In this document: positions 38,878-48,846 of the stretch, piece by piece
Layout of the letters: the number at the start of each line of letters is the position of its first letter
Position numbering within the stretch: position 1 is the first letter of the stretch
Assembly: GCA_963718635.1 (NCBI GenBank)
Contig: OY970367.1
Span: 5,332,001-5,396,000 of the forward strand
Direction of reading: 5' to 3'
From: JAIOQJ01 sp963718635
GTDB taxonomy: Bacteria; Planctomycetota; Planctomycetia; Gemmatales; Gemmataceae
DNA length: 64,000 bases
Notes under the pieces: model-generated
Told to the model about the DNA's origin: nothing
What the model saw: the letters and a program-made list of their open reading frames with translations, nothing else
The model's database searches: none
Position numbers and translations under genes: made by a program

Positions 38878-39336
38878 ATGAACTTGAAACGCTTCCTGCT
38901 GACTCTCGGTGCTTTGCTCGCGCTGACGGTCGGCGCTCAGGCGCAGAGTAAAAACGCGCCGAACTCGGCTAACCCCGTGCCGGGCGAAGAACGGCCGCCT
39001 ACCAGTGGTGCCCGATCCGTAGAGGCCGATCCAACCAAAGTTTGCGTCATTGAAGTGAAGCCGGCCAAAAAAGTGGTTTACACTTCCGCCTGTCGCGATT
39101 ACTGCGTGATGCATCAATTTTCGCTGATGCATATGTTTAAGAAGTGCTGCGGCATGGACGATGGCGAAGCCTGCTCCGGCTGCGAACTGCATTCAAAGAC
39201 CGTGCTGATCAAGAAGATCGTACCCGGTTGCTTGACGCCCAAGTGCGTGCTGAAAGATGTCCGCGACTTGCCGCCTGCCATGACAACTGCGGTGATGGCG
39301 CCGGAAACGATTCCCGTGCTGCCGATGCGGAAGTAG
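38878..39336 (+). CDS. Small secreted cysteine-rich protein
   Basis: 152 residues from ATG 38878, behind AAGGAG. Signal peptide MNLKRFLLTLGALLALTVGAQA, then a low-complexity linker and a domain with nine cysteines (pairs such as SACRDYC, KKCCGMDD, ACSGC, PGC and PKC). The even spacing suggests disulfides or metal binding in the periplasm. It follows the porin gene by 32 bases on the same strand and may be its partner, but I know of no such pair. It could be a planctomycete-specific family. Confidence 0.75.
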   Translation: MNLKRFLLTLGALLALTVGAQAQSKNAPNSANPVPGEERPPTSGARSVEADPTKVCVIEVKPAKKVVYTSACRDYCVMHQFSLMHMFKKCCGMDDGEACSGCELHSKTVLIKKIVPGCLTPKCVLKDVRDLPPAMTTAVMAPETIPVLPMRK

Positions 39337-39360
39337 AGCAGGCTCCGCTTTTGCGCGCAG

Positions 39361-39462
39361 GCGAGCCGAATTGCGTAAGCAATCGGGTGCTGATCGATCT
39401 GAAGTTGAGTCTTTGCTCAATCTCGCGCTCATCACCCGACTGCATACGCAGTTCGGCTCGCC
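39361..39462. repeat. GCGAGCC...GGCTCGC hairpin
   Basis: Arms GCGAGCCGAATTGCGTAAGC and GCATACGCAGTTCGGCTCGC, with inner parts CAATCGGGTG and CACCCGACTG, form a long stem around about 45 bases. Same family as 21182-21276. It separates the cysteine-rich protein gene from aroG. Confidence 0.75.
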
Positions 39463-39527
39463 CATAACAAATTATCAGCCGCAAATGCGGCCATGCCGAT
39501 AGGCCGCCAAGCCCATAAATTATCTCG

Positions 39528-40645
39528 ATGATGAATCAGGAACCCTTTGCGTCGGCTTTCCCGGATGACCGCACCTCGCTGACGGACGACGAGCTGCATC
39601 GCCAATGTGGTGCCGTTGCCGCCGCCCGAGACTTTGATTCGCTTTTTCCCGATTCAGGGAACGCCGATCGAGGATCTAATCACCCGAACTCGCGAGAACT
39701 TGAAGCAGATTCTGCAACGCCGCTCGGATCGGCTGCTCGTCGTGGTCGGACCTTGTTCCATTCACGATCCGGACGCGGCGGTTGAATATGCGGGCCGACT
39801 GACGGAGGTTCGCCGGCGGTTGGCAGACGATCTCGAAATCGTGATGCGGATTTATTTCGAAAAGCCGCGCACCACCGTCGGTTGGAAGGGGCTGATCAAC
39901 GACCCCTATCTGAATGGAACTTTCCGCATCAACGAAGGCTTGCGCATTGCTCGTGACCTGCTCGTGCAAATTCATGAACTGGGGATGCCGGCCGGGTCGG
40001 AGTTTCTCGATACCATCTCGCCGCAGTACATTGGCGACCTTATCAGCTGGGGGGCCATCGGCGCCCGGACGACCGAATCGCAAGTTCATCGCGAGCTGGC
40101 TTCGGGACTGTCGGCGCCCATCGGCTTCAAGAACGGCACCGACGGCAATGTGAAAATCGCCGTTGATGCCATTCTCGCCGCCAGGGAAAGCCATCATTTC
40201 TTATCGGTTCATAAGAACGGCCAGGTGGCGATTGTCGAAACTGCGCGGCAACGACGACTGCCATATCATCTTGCGCGGCGGCAAGACACCCAACTACGAC
40301 TCCGCCAGCGTGGATGCGGCTTGCAAAGTGCTTGCCAAAGCGGGATTGCCCGAACGCCTGATGATCGACCTCTCCCACGACAACAGCAGCAAACAATACA
40401 AACGGCAGATCGAAGTCGCTGCCGCCGTCGGCGATCAGTTGGGAAAGGGCGAAGCCCGCATTGTGGGTGTCATGATCGAATCGCACTTGGAAGCCGGGCG
40501 ACAAGATCTGCACATCGGCAAACCGCTCAACCACGGCCAAAGCATCACCGACGGCTGCCTCGGCTGGAACGACACCGTGCCGTTGCTTGAGGCGCTGGCG
40601 GAACGGGTGAAGGGCGCGATGGGGGCTGAATTTAGCCCCCGGTGA
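39528..40645 (+). CDS. aroG: 3-deoxy-7-phosphoheptulonate synthase, two frame breaks
   Basis: The first frame (39528) gives MMNQEPFASAFPDDRTSLTDDEL; after GAGCTGCATC (39591-39600, where CTGCGCATC is expected) the second frame continues RIANVVPLPPP. The class I DAHP synthase motif DRLLVVVGPCSIHDP is clear, as are GTPIEDLI and LRGGKTPNYD. A third frame takes over near 40241-40250 (CTGCGCGGC). Restored length is about 371 residues, normal for AroG. It condenses phosphoenolpyruvate and erythrose 4-phosphate, the first step of aromatic amino acid synthesis. The stop falls inside a hairpin repeat. Confidence 0.93.
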
Positions 40646-40727
40646 ATACACCGGGGGCCGACGAACGCCTTCGACTCACCACAACTCGGCCGGCGAACGC
40701 CCCCGGTGTATTCACCGGGGGCTAAAT
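40621..40727. repeat. GCCCCCGGTGTATTCACCGGGGGC hairpins
   Basis: Two perfect copies: one with centre GAATAC (40634-40659) and one at 40700-40724, in opposite orientation, each with GCCCCCGGTG and CACCGGGGGC arms. The first contains the stop codon region of aroG. A third copy is at 34949. Confidence 0.85.
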
Positions 40728-40877
40728 GCACTCCCCATATTACCCGCATTCCGCGAAGCGTCCCAATCTCCGAATTTATCGGAATATTTGGCAAGTTCGT
40801 CAAATCGATTAGCCGATGAAAGCTAGGTCCAGCGATCGGGCGATCGCGTTTGCAACCTTGGCGACGGGGATAAGGTC

Positions 40878-42073
40878 ATGGCGTACCGCATGCTGTTTTC
40901 GTCGTGTATTGTGCTCGCTTGTGGCGCCGTCACTTTCGCGCAGACGCCCATTTTGCCGCAGGCCGAACCGTCGAACTCAGCGATGGAAAACGTTCTGGCC
41001 GACAGGGGACCGGCGCCAGCGGCGAATGTCTGGGTCAGCGGCGAATATCTGATGACCTGGTTTCGTGGCGCCAGTCTTCCCGCGCTGGTGACAACCAGTC
41101 CCGATGGAACCACCCGCACCAGTGCGGGTATCTTGGGAACGCCCGGAACGAGTACGCTCGTTGGTGGCGACGTGAACGACCGCATTCGTGCTGGCTTTCG
41201 TCTTGCGCCGGCTATTGGTTTGCGGCTGAGCCAAGGCTAGGCATCGAAGCCGGTTTCACCATGTTCGAAAATCAGGCAACGAACTTTGGCGTCGCATCGA
41301 ACGGCTCGCCGATTCTGGCCAGGCCCTTCACCGATGCTACAACTGGGTTGCCGCAAGCGATCTTGGTCGCTTTCCCGGGCTCTTCTACCGGGAACATCAA
41401 CGTGCATGCCGCATCCGGAAACTTCTACGGCGGCAATTTTGATTTGACCGAGCGGACCTACGACGCGGGTTGGTTCCGCTTGAACACGCTGGCGGGCTAT
41501 CGCTACTTCAGCTACAGCGAAAGCCTTGGCATCCAGCAAAACCTTTTCCCCACCACGATCGCACCTGGAACGACGGTCAATTCGAACGACAACTTCGCCA
41601 CGCGAAATGTTTTCAACGGCTTTGACATGGGCTTGCGCACGCAATTCTTCTGGAATACGCTCTCGCTGGAACTGCTAGGCAAGGTCGCACTGGGCAGCTT
41701 GCATACATCGGTCAACATCAACGGCAATCAGACGACAACCGCACCTGGCGTTGCACCAGTTGTCAGCGCAGGCGGCGTTTACGCGCTGGGCAGCAACATT
41801 GGCTCCTACAACGCCAATCGCTTGCAGGCGATGCCGGAAGTCGGTGCCGCTGTACGCTGGCAACCCACCTCGAACGTGCAATTCCGTCTCGGCTATTCGC
41901 TCTTGATGCTCGAAGGCATCGCCCGGGCGGGCGACCAAATTGATGCGACCATCAACACCGCCAACCTGCCGCCGGCCACTACCGGCTTTGGCGCCAACCG
42001 CCCGACGTTCAACCTGCAACGAACCGAGTTGCTGGTGCAGAGCGTCAGCTTCGGCATGGTGTTTTCGTACTGA
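40878..42073 (+). CDS. BBP7-family outer-membrane beta-barrel protein, one frame break
   Basis: The signal peptide (AYRMLFSSCIVLACGAVTFAQ) is followed by NVWVSGEYLMTWFRGASLPALVTT, the opening strand of the BBP7 barrel family found in planctomycetes. One G is missing in CTTGCGCCGG (41203-41210); restoring GGCGCC joins GFRLG to AGYWFAAEPRLGIEAG. The remaining beta strands alternate aromatic and polar residues and end SVSFGMVFSY, with the C-terminal tyrosine expected for outer-membrane insertion. About 398 residues. Function (pore or structural) unknown. The gene ends two bases before the convergent MFS gene. Confidence 0.83.
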
Positions 42074-42075
42074 TA

Positions 42076-43382
42076 TTATGTCGGCGGCCGTTCAGGCGAA
42101 TGGATCTTCGGCGGATGGAAGAACAACAACAGCAGGAGCGCCGCCGCGAGCGCAATACCGCACGGCACCATGAAGATCTTTTGAAAATCGGGATGGCCAT
42201 CTTTGACGTAGATTTTTCCCAGTTGGCTGCTGACAAAGTTGCTGACAAAAGGGCCGGCGCCGAGGATGAGAAAATTGAACAACCCCTGAGCGCTTGCTCG
42301 AGCATCTTTTGGGAAAAACTCATCGATGAAAATGTAAACGGTGGCGAAGAAGAAAGCGTAGCAGATGCCATGCAACAGATTGGCAATGATCGCCACTTCC
42401 GGATAGGGAAAATAAGCGAAGACCGCAAACCGACCGGCATGGCCGAGGATGCCGATCAGCATGGTCATTCGCCAGCCGAGGCGCTTCAAGACATAGCCGA
42501 GCATGGCCATCGTGGCGATTTCGGCCACTTGGCCCAAGCTCATGATCGGCATAACCCAGTTGCTTTCAATGCCGACGCCTTTGCGTAGATACACATCAGA
42601 CCAGTAAAAATACGCTTGATGGATGCCGGCATCAAGAAACGTGACGATAAATAGCACCAGCACAAAAGGCTTGCGCAGCAATCGGACCGCTTCGAGCCAG
42701 GCTAATTTATCGCCAACCTGCGCGGTTTTCGGCGGAGTGTGCGGCAGCGTCAGGCTGAAGGCGGCCAGCAATAGTGAGGCTATTCCCGAAACGACGAACG
42801 TGTAACTGGTCGCCGTCAGTAAGTCGTTCCCTTTCTTACCGTGGCCCAGAGCCGATTTCAGCCAATCGATTAATCCAACATCCTTCAACGACGGCACCTG
42901 GTTCCAATCGACCAGAATGAAGACGAATGGCCAGGCGGCGGCAATCCAGCCGATGGTTCCCCACATGCGTAATAGGCCGTAATCGCGCTGCGGATCTTTC
43001 ATGTTGGCGAAGGCGATCGAGTTGGCGATCGACAGGGTTGGCACATAGAAGAACGAGTGAATCGCCATCAGGATCAAGAAAGGCCAAAAGGGGGCGGGGC
43101 CATCGGCAGGCTTTTCGATAAACGCCAACCCGAGAATGGCCAGCCCGCCAATCAAATGGCTGAAGGCCATAAACTTCTCAGCGGCGAAATTGCGATCGGC
43201 AAACTGGGTGCTGAAAAAGAGAGCCGCGAGCGCGGCCAAATTGAACATGCCGAGGATCCAAGGAGATTGTTCTTCCGTAAATCCCATACCCGGCAAGTAA
43301 TCAAAGATTAGGGGCAACCAATGCCCCAGATAAAGAGTTCGAGAAACATCATCACCGAAAGACGAAACTTGGTTCCACTCAT
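42076..43382 (-). CDS. MFS transporter, nucleoside permease-like, one frame break
   Basis: ATG 43382 opens MSGTKFRLSVMMFLELFIWG, the usual start of the NupG/XapB-type symporters; a G run (plus-strand CCCC at 43323-43326) lacks one base, after which HWLPLIFDYLPGMGFTEEQ continues. Twelve membrane helices can be counted, with PERPPT at the end. The conserved stretches PFVLVLFIVTFLDAGIHQAYFYW and MTMLIGILGHAGRFAVFAYF fit nucleoside:proton symporters, but sugar transport cannot be excluded. About 436 residues. Upstream DNA is hairpin repeat. Confidence 0.83.
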
Positions 43383-43408
43383 GTACTCGAACTCCGGTCT
43401 GGTTTAAG

Positions 43409-43789
43409 CGAGCGGGGAGCGTGAGCGGCCGGAGAAATAGTTTCATGTTATTTCTCCGGCCGCTCACGCTCCCCGCTCACGGGAATGCTTTAGAGCTTCA
43501 ACCTGCCATCAACGTGCTTCAACGAATGTAATAACTTTCCATTTGGCAGCAGTTGAAAGTTGTATTCGCCTCCACCCCGCTTGCCGGGGTGGAGCGCAAG
43601 TTCGTAGCCAGAAACCGGAAGCTATGCTCTGCTCCACCCCGCTTGCCGGGGTGGAGCAAATGTTCGTGACTAGAACGTTTGCTACGAACCCAGGCCCCAC
43701 CCCGGCAAGCGGGGTGGGGGCCAAGTTGAAGACAAAGGCCTCATCTGGCTACGAACACGCGCTCCACCCCGGCAAGCGGGGTGGGGGCG
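43409..43789. repeat. Long hairpin plus four CCACCCCGCTTGCCGGGG copies
   Basis: 43409-43482 has arms GCGAGCGGGGAGCGTGAGCG and CGCTCACGCTCCCCGCTC with inner GCCGGAGAAATA / TATTTCTCCGGC. Copies of CCACCCCGCTTGCCGGGG follow near 43570 and 43634, then in reverse orientation near 43698 and 43766. The mix of two repeat families and of orientations suggests serial insertion. No gene is visible between 43383 and 43843. Confidence 0.85.
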
Positions 43790-43843
43790 AATCCGAAAAG
43801 GGTGTTTGATTAATCGTGTATCCTTAGCTCACTGAAAAGCAGT

Positions 43844-46158
43844 CTAGGGCTTCGCGGCGGCAATCTTTTTCAGCTCCTCTTCGACTTCGCCCTTCATATC
43901 CGGGCGTGCTTTAAGATAGGCATCGATATCGGCTTGTCCTTCCACCTTCTTACCCATTTGAAGCAATGCGTAGCCTCGAATCAGGTTGTAATAGAGCAAC
44001 GGGCTGATGCTGAGTCCTTTATCGAGATCGCTCTTCGCTGCTTCGTATTTGCCGAGTTTGTAGTTCGCCCGTCCGCGATAGAGCCAACCAAAATGGTTGC
44101 CCGGATCCTTTTCGATCGCGAGATTGGCGGCTTTGAAGGCATCCTCGTATTTGCCTAATTCAAAGAAGGCGAGCGATCGATTGCCGATGTAGATCGCGTT
44201 GTTCTTGTTGTCGGTGGCCAGATCACTGGCGTTTTGGAAATCCTCAAGCGCTGCCTCATATTTTTTCAAGCTCTGATAGATGCGGCCCCGATGGTTATAG
44301 CGATATTCGGAGCCCTCTTTCTCGATGGCTGCATTGGCGTCGGCCAGCGCGGGTTCCATCTTATCCAGATCGAACCAGATATCGCTGCGCGACGAGTAAT
44401 TAGCGGCGCTCGGTTCCACTTTGATGACCGCCGACCATTCGGCGATGGCAATATAAGGAAGGTCGAGATCGGTGAACGCCCAGGCACGGCGGAAATGCCC
44501 GCGCGTCGATGCCGGCTCAAGATGGAGTACCTGATTGGCATCGACAATCGAGCCTTCGCTGTCGAACCGCTGACGACGCAAGAAGGAACGCATGTTGAAA
44601 TCATCCGCGGTCTCGCACTTCTTAGTCAGCGCTTCCACGGCAATCGGGTCGGACAACTCTTTCATGCGCTCCAACGTCGCCGGGTTCGCTTTGTCGAATG
44701 CCTCTTTCGCTTCTTTTTCCTTTTTCAGCTGGCGATAAGCCAGCCCAAGGTTCAACGGCCCGCGCCAGTAACTCGGGAAGAGTTCGCCGTATTTTGTAAA
44801 CGTAATTACCGCCTGCTCCGCATCGCCCGAATCGAGTTGTGCCCAGCCGAGGTTGGCCAGCGGATATTCGTCATTTGGCTTCAGTTCCAGCGATTTCGTT
44901 AGATCGACGATAGCGTTCTTGTTGTTGCCCATTAGTCGATGGATCCTGCCTCGCACGCATAGCCCGTTGGAACTTCCGGCGCCAGTTCAAAGGATTTCTG
45001 GACGTCGGCCATTGCATCGTCGAGCTTGCCGAAGTAGATGTGAACCAGCGCTCGATCGCGGTAAGAATCGGCGTTTTTAGGGTCGAGCGAAATGTATTTG
45101 TTGTAATCGAGAAGTGAGCCGGCAAAATCGCCCACGTTGCGCCGGGACAAGGCTCGCCACTCATAGGAAAGGGCATAGTTTGGATCGCGGGCGAGCGCGG
45201 CATCGAACTCGGCAATGGCCTCGGGAATCAGCCGGTCATAATAAAGTGCCGTGCCGAGGTTGTGGTGATAGACAGCCACATTTGGCATCATTTCACTTGC
45301 TTTGGCGAAATCGAGCCGGGCTGCCTTGTAGTTCTTCTGGTTATAAAAAATCAAGCCGCGCGAGTTCCAGCCGGGTGCATCAGTCGGCGCGATGCCGGTC
45401 AGCTTACTCAGATCGGCGGCAGCACCTTCCACATCACCTTTGCTCTTCTTGACGCGCGCCCGCTCCGTGTAAAGCGTTAGATCCTTCGGCGTGATAAGTA
45501 TCGCCTTGCTCAAATCGCGAATGGCGGCGTCGTAATCTTTCAGGTCTTCGAGAACGAGCGCGCGATTTCGCAGCACATAGATATTGTTGGGTGCGATTTT
45601 CAACGCAGCGTCGGCATCCGCTCGCGCTCCTTCCAGATCGTTCAGACGTCGTTTGGCCATCGCCCGGTTAATTCGCAGCACGGCATCATCCGGCTTCAGT
45701 TCGATGCAGCGTGTATAGTCCAGAAGCGCTGCCTTGTTGTTTCCCTGCAAGTAGTAGATGTTGCCGCGATCGTTGAACGTCATCATACGCTTGGGGTCAA
45801 GCTCGGCGGCCTTATCAAAGTCCTTGATCGCCTCATCGTTCTTATTCAGCTGGGCGTAGATAGCCGCACGGGTGGTGTAGGCTTCGATCTGTTTGCCATC
45901 GATGGAGATCACGCGGTCGAGATCTTTAAGCGCTGCGTCCGTTTTCCCCTGAGCTCGCAAGGCATGTGCTCGGCCGTAAAGGGCCTGCAGATTTTTGCCA
46001 TCCGCGTCGAGCACTTTTTGAAAAGCGGCGATAGCGCCGTCGTAGTTTCGCGCAGCCAGCTGGGCATGTCCGTTTTTGATGAGTTCTTCAGGCGGCTGCG
46101 CGGAAGCGGGCATGGCGCAAACCAAGAAGATAACGCCAACCGAAATTGCGGTTCTCAT
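43844..46158 (-). CDS. Large secreted TPR protein, one frame break
   Basis: Start at ATG 46158 behind CGGAGAT opens a signal peptide (RTAISVGVIFLVCAMPASAQ). About 16 TPR-like units follow, each of the form A...(G/Y)..A..D...AI...P (for example ALKDLDRVISIDGKQIEAYT and AIKDFDKAAELDPKRMMTF). The frame breaks near 44951-44961 (TCGCACGCATA), between the first 400 residues and RGRIHRLMGNN; one base is missing. Total about 771 residues. Periplasmic or surface location is inferred. TPR arrays of this length act as scaffolds; no specific partner is evident. Confidence 0.85.
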
Positions 46159-46279
46159 ACGATCTCCGAGTAGGATGTGAGGCATGTTGAAGGGAGGCTC
46201 TCGCATTAGAAACGTCTGCGCATTTATATTCGCAGCTAAGTGAAATACAAGACATGGCCAATGACTCGATGAAGTCGGC

Positions 46280-46290
46280 AGGGCAGGGGG
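46280..46290 (+). other. Polar motif AGGGCAGGGGG (KOPS-like)
   Basis: Plus strand, intergenic, just upstream of the TPR gene and beside a palindrome; it points right. Confidence 0.55.
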
Positions 46291-46302
46291 CGTCGGCGAC
46301 AA

Positions 46303-46334
46303 AGTGCCTTATGGAAATATTTCCATAAGGCACT
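46303..46334. repeat. Perfect 32-base palindrome
   Basis: AGTGCCTTATGGAAAT followed directly by its exact complement ATTTCCATAAGGCACT; no loop. The centre GGAAATATTTCC also occurs in the palindrome at 35024-35049. It lies between the TPR gene start and the glycosyltransferase gene end and could bind a regulator or be a repeat. Confidence 0.85.
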
Positions 46335-46374
46335 ATGCGAGGAAATCGTGGGGAAACGAATGTGGGCCTAAGAT

Positions 46375-46498
46375 TTGGCGAGCCGCGAGCGTGAGCTTGA
46401 GCGACTGCAGTGACAGCCGAACACGCCTCAAGCGGATTTGTAAAGTCGCTTACGCTTCCAAGAAATTCTCCAGTCGCTTACGCTCCTGGCTCGCCAAA
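46375..46498. repeat. Imperfect hairpin, GGCGAGCCGCGAGCGTGAGC family
   Basis: Left arm TTGGCGAGCCGCGAGCGTGA, right arm TCGCTTACGCTCCTGGCTCG, with a duplicated inner right arm (AAGTCGCTTACGCTTCCAAG). A member of the family at 16012, 43409 and 51497. Confidence 0.7.
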
Positions 46499-46511
46499 TT
46501 GCACGATCTAA

Positions 46512-47689
46512 TTAACAACGACCTGATCGTTCTTCCCGATCCATCATCACCTGCAACACCACGTAACTCAGCAGCATCAGCGGCGCCATCCAGATAAACC
46601 AGAACGAACCGATCTTGAATACGTTCAGCAGAAGGGCAGGCAAGTTTATAGCAACCCAGACGATAGAGGCTGCGCGCACTGTTTGCGGAGAGCGACTGTT
46701 CGCTATGCGGGCCGCGACCTGAATGACGGCAGGCAAAAGAATAATCAGGTCAAACGGCCAGGCGCCGTACGAGGCGGTCGCAAACGAGACCAAGAATAGA
46801 ATTGGCAGTTCTTTCAGCCAGCTCCAAGGCGAATTGATGCGTCGCGCGGAACGGGCGATCCACCAGGCGATACCAATAGCCGTTGGCAGAAAAGTTAAGC
46901 CAAAGATTTGTTCTCCGCCCGCCATCCGCAAAAGTGTTCCAACAGTCGGCGATTGCCATTTGATTGGCGTGAGCTGGGTCATCGCGTACCAGTATTGTTG
47001 TAATACATCGGGGTTACAGGCGAGGGCGATGGCGGTCGCTGCCATGCCGGCCAGTAAGCCCCCAAGGATCAAGCGTCGGTCGCGGCGCACGCCCCAATAG
47101 ATCAAAGCGATCCAAAACAGGTAGACGAGGTGCGGCTTGATCGCCAGTAATACGGTCGAAGCGCCCGCCAACATCGACCAGCCGCGACCTTGGAAGAACA
47201 GGAACAAGACGGCGCCAAGCAATACCCACGTGCCGATCTGACCGGCGGCGAGCACGAAGAACGTCGGCAAGAAGGTGAAGGCAAGCAGCCAGGCGACCCA
47301 GCGGAAGTGCACAGGCCCATCGTAAAGGCGCCAAAGCATGTCCGCGCTGAAGGCGATTATCAGAAAGCCAAGACCAACCCACATCAGCTGGGCAACTCGG
47401 CTATCGAGCAATCCGAACGGCATCGCCAGGGCAAGGGTCCACGGCGGATTCCACATCATGATCGCTTCGTCGGTATCGCGACCAGCAGCTTTTTCCACCG
47501 GTAATAGAAGCTGCGGTGCGTAAGGATTATTGCCTTGCGCGTTCAAATGACCTGCTGCCCAATATTCGACGAAATCGTCGATGGGGAGAATAGCGGGGTT
47601 TTGGAAGACGCTTTGAACTGCAGCGATAAGAAAAATACGGCTGCCAAAAGGAGAGCCAGCATCAATGGCAGACGCAGGCCGATTTTCAT
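46512..47689 (-). CDS. Glycosyltransferase family 87-like membrane protein, one frame break
   Basis: ATG 47689 opens MKIGLRLPLMLALLLAAVF; a T run (plus-strand AAAAA at 47631-47635) lacks one base, after which FLIAAVQSVFQNPAILPIDDF and the rest continue. The motif DFVEYWAAGHLNAQGNNPYAPQ is the D.YY.A...G.NPY catalytic-loop pattern of GT87 polyprenyl-phosphate mannose-dependent mannosyltransferases. Ten or more membrane helices follow. About 391 residues. It should glycosylate a lipid or protein on the outer face of the inner membrane. The C-terminus (MDREERSGRC) is cytoplasmic. Confidence 0.8.
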
Positions 47690-47726
47690 TGACGAGACGC
47701 TAACGTTTAATGCGAGGGAAAAACAG

Positions 47727-47798
47727 AGGCCTCGCCCGGATTCGAACCGGGGAATGACGGTTTTGCAAACCGTTGCCTTACCACTTGGCTACGAGGCC
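47727..47798 (-). tRNA. tRNA-Cys (GCA)
   Basis: Seventy-two bases on the minus strand. Acceptor stem GGCCTCG pairs with CGAGGCC, with U at the discriminator position, as tRNA-Cys needs. The D arm reads AGCC AAGTGGTAA GGC, the anticodon loop TTTGCAA carries GCA, and the T arm is CCCGG TTCGAAT CCGGG. CCA is not encoded. It lies between the glycosyltransferase gene and the ABC transporter. Confidence 0.97.
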
Positions 47799-47934
47799 GC
47801 TCGACTTGTTGAAATCTACCGGTACGACGGTGATATGTCAACCGCGCGGGCTTCTTCCGGCCCGAACTCATAAAAACAGGGAGGGGCGTGCCGTCGGTGG
47901 GCAGACTCTTTTATCGGCAATTCAAAGGCGAGAC

Positions 47935-48846
47935 ATGAGTGCGGCCGTCGAGATCGAAAACGTGAGCAAATCGTTTGGCAACCACGTTGCCGTGCGCGAT
48001 CTGACTTTGCAGGTGCCGGCCAATTCGATCTACGGTTTCATCGGCCCGAACGGCTCCGGGAAAACAACGACGCTCCGGATGATCATGCGGATCTTCTTTC
48101 CCGATTCCGGGCATATCCGAGTGCTGGGGCAAGAGGTCTGGCAGGCCGCCAGTGATCGCGTGGCTTATCTGCCCGAAGAGCGCGGCCTTTACAAAAAGAT
48201 GAAAGTCCGCGAGGTGCTTCGCTTCTACGCCGAACTAAAGGGCCGTCGAGATTGCGCCACTGACATAAAGGCGTGGCTGGAGAAAATGAACCTCTCGGCC
48301 TGGGCAGACAAAAGAGTTGAGACGCTTTCGAAAGGCATGTCGCAGAAGGTGCAATTTATCGCCACCGTCTTGGCGAAGCCGGAACTGGTGTTGCTCGACG
48401 AGCCCTTCAGCGGGCTCGATCCCGTCAATGCCGAGGTCCTGCGCGAGGCGATTCTCAATCTCAAAAGGTCGGGGGCGACCGTCATCTTTTCAACGCACGA
48501 CATGGCCGTGGCCGAGAAGATGTGCGATTTCATTTTCATGGTTTATCAGGGGAAGAAAGTTCTGGACGGCACGCTCGATTCCATTCAAGATGCCTTTGGC
48601 GAAGACACGCTACGCGTGAGGATGGATGGCGATCAAGTGAGCCTGGATGGAATCGCCGGCGTCGCCCACGTCAACGATTTCGGCCGTTTGCAGGAGTTAC
48701 GTCTCGAACGGGGAATTGACCCTCAGCGCGTGCTCGCGGCTCTGATGCTGCGCGGGAAAGTCCGCTTTTTCGAACAGGCCCGGCCATCGCTTCACGATAT
48801 TTTTGTCCGAATTGCCGCCCCGTCGTCCGAGAGTAACCATGCGTAA
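47935..48846 (+). CDS. ABC transporter ATPase, NatA-like
   Basis: 303 residues from ATG 47935 (MSAAVEIENVSKSFG). Walker A GPNGSGKTTTLRM, the Q-loop region AYLPEERGLYKKMKV, signature LSKGMSQKVQFIATVL, Walker B LVLLDEPFSGLDP and the switch His of FSTHDMAV are all present. The YLPEERGLY pattern is typical of NatA-type exporters (Na+ or antibiotic efflux). The C-terminal extension is the usual DUF4162-like domain. Its stop overlaps the start of the permease gene by eight bases, so the two are translationally coupled. Confidence 0.93.
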   Translation: MSAAVEIENVSKSFGNHVAVRDLTLQVPANSIYGFIGPNGSGKTTTLRMIMRIFFPDSGHIRVLGQEVWQAASDRVAYLPEERGLYKKMKVREVLRFYAELKGRRDCATDIKAWLEKMNLSAWADKRVETLSKGMSQKVQFIATVLAKPELVLLDEPFSGLDPVNAEVLREAILNLKRSGATVIFSTHDMAVAEKMCDFIFMVYQGKKVLDGTLDSIQDAFGEDTLRVRMDGDQVSLDGIAGVAHVNDFGRLQELRLERGIDPQRVLAALMLRGKVRFFEQARPSLHDIFVRIAAPSSESNHA

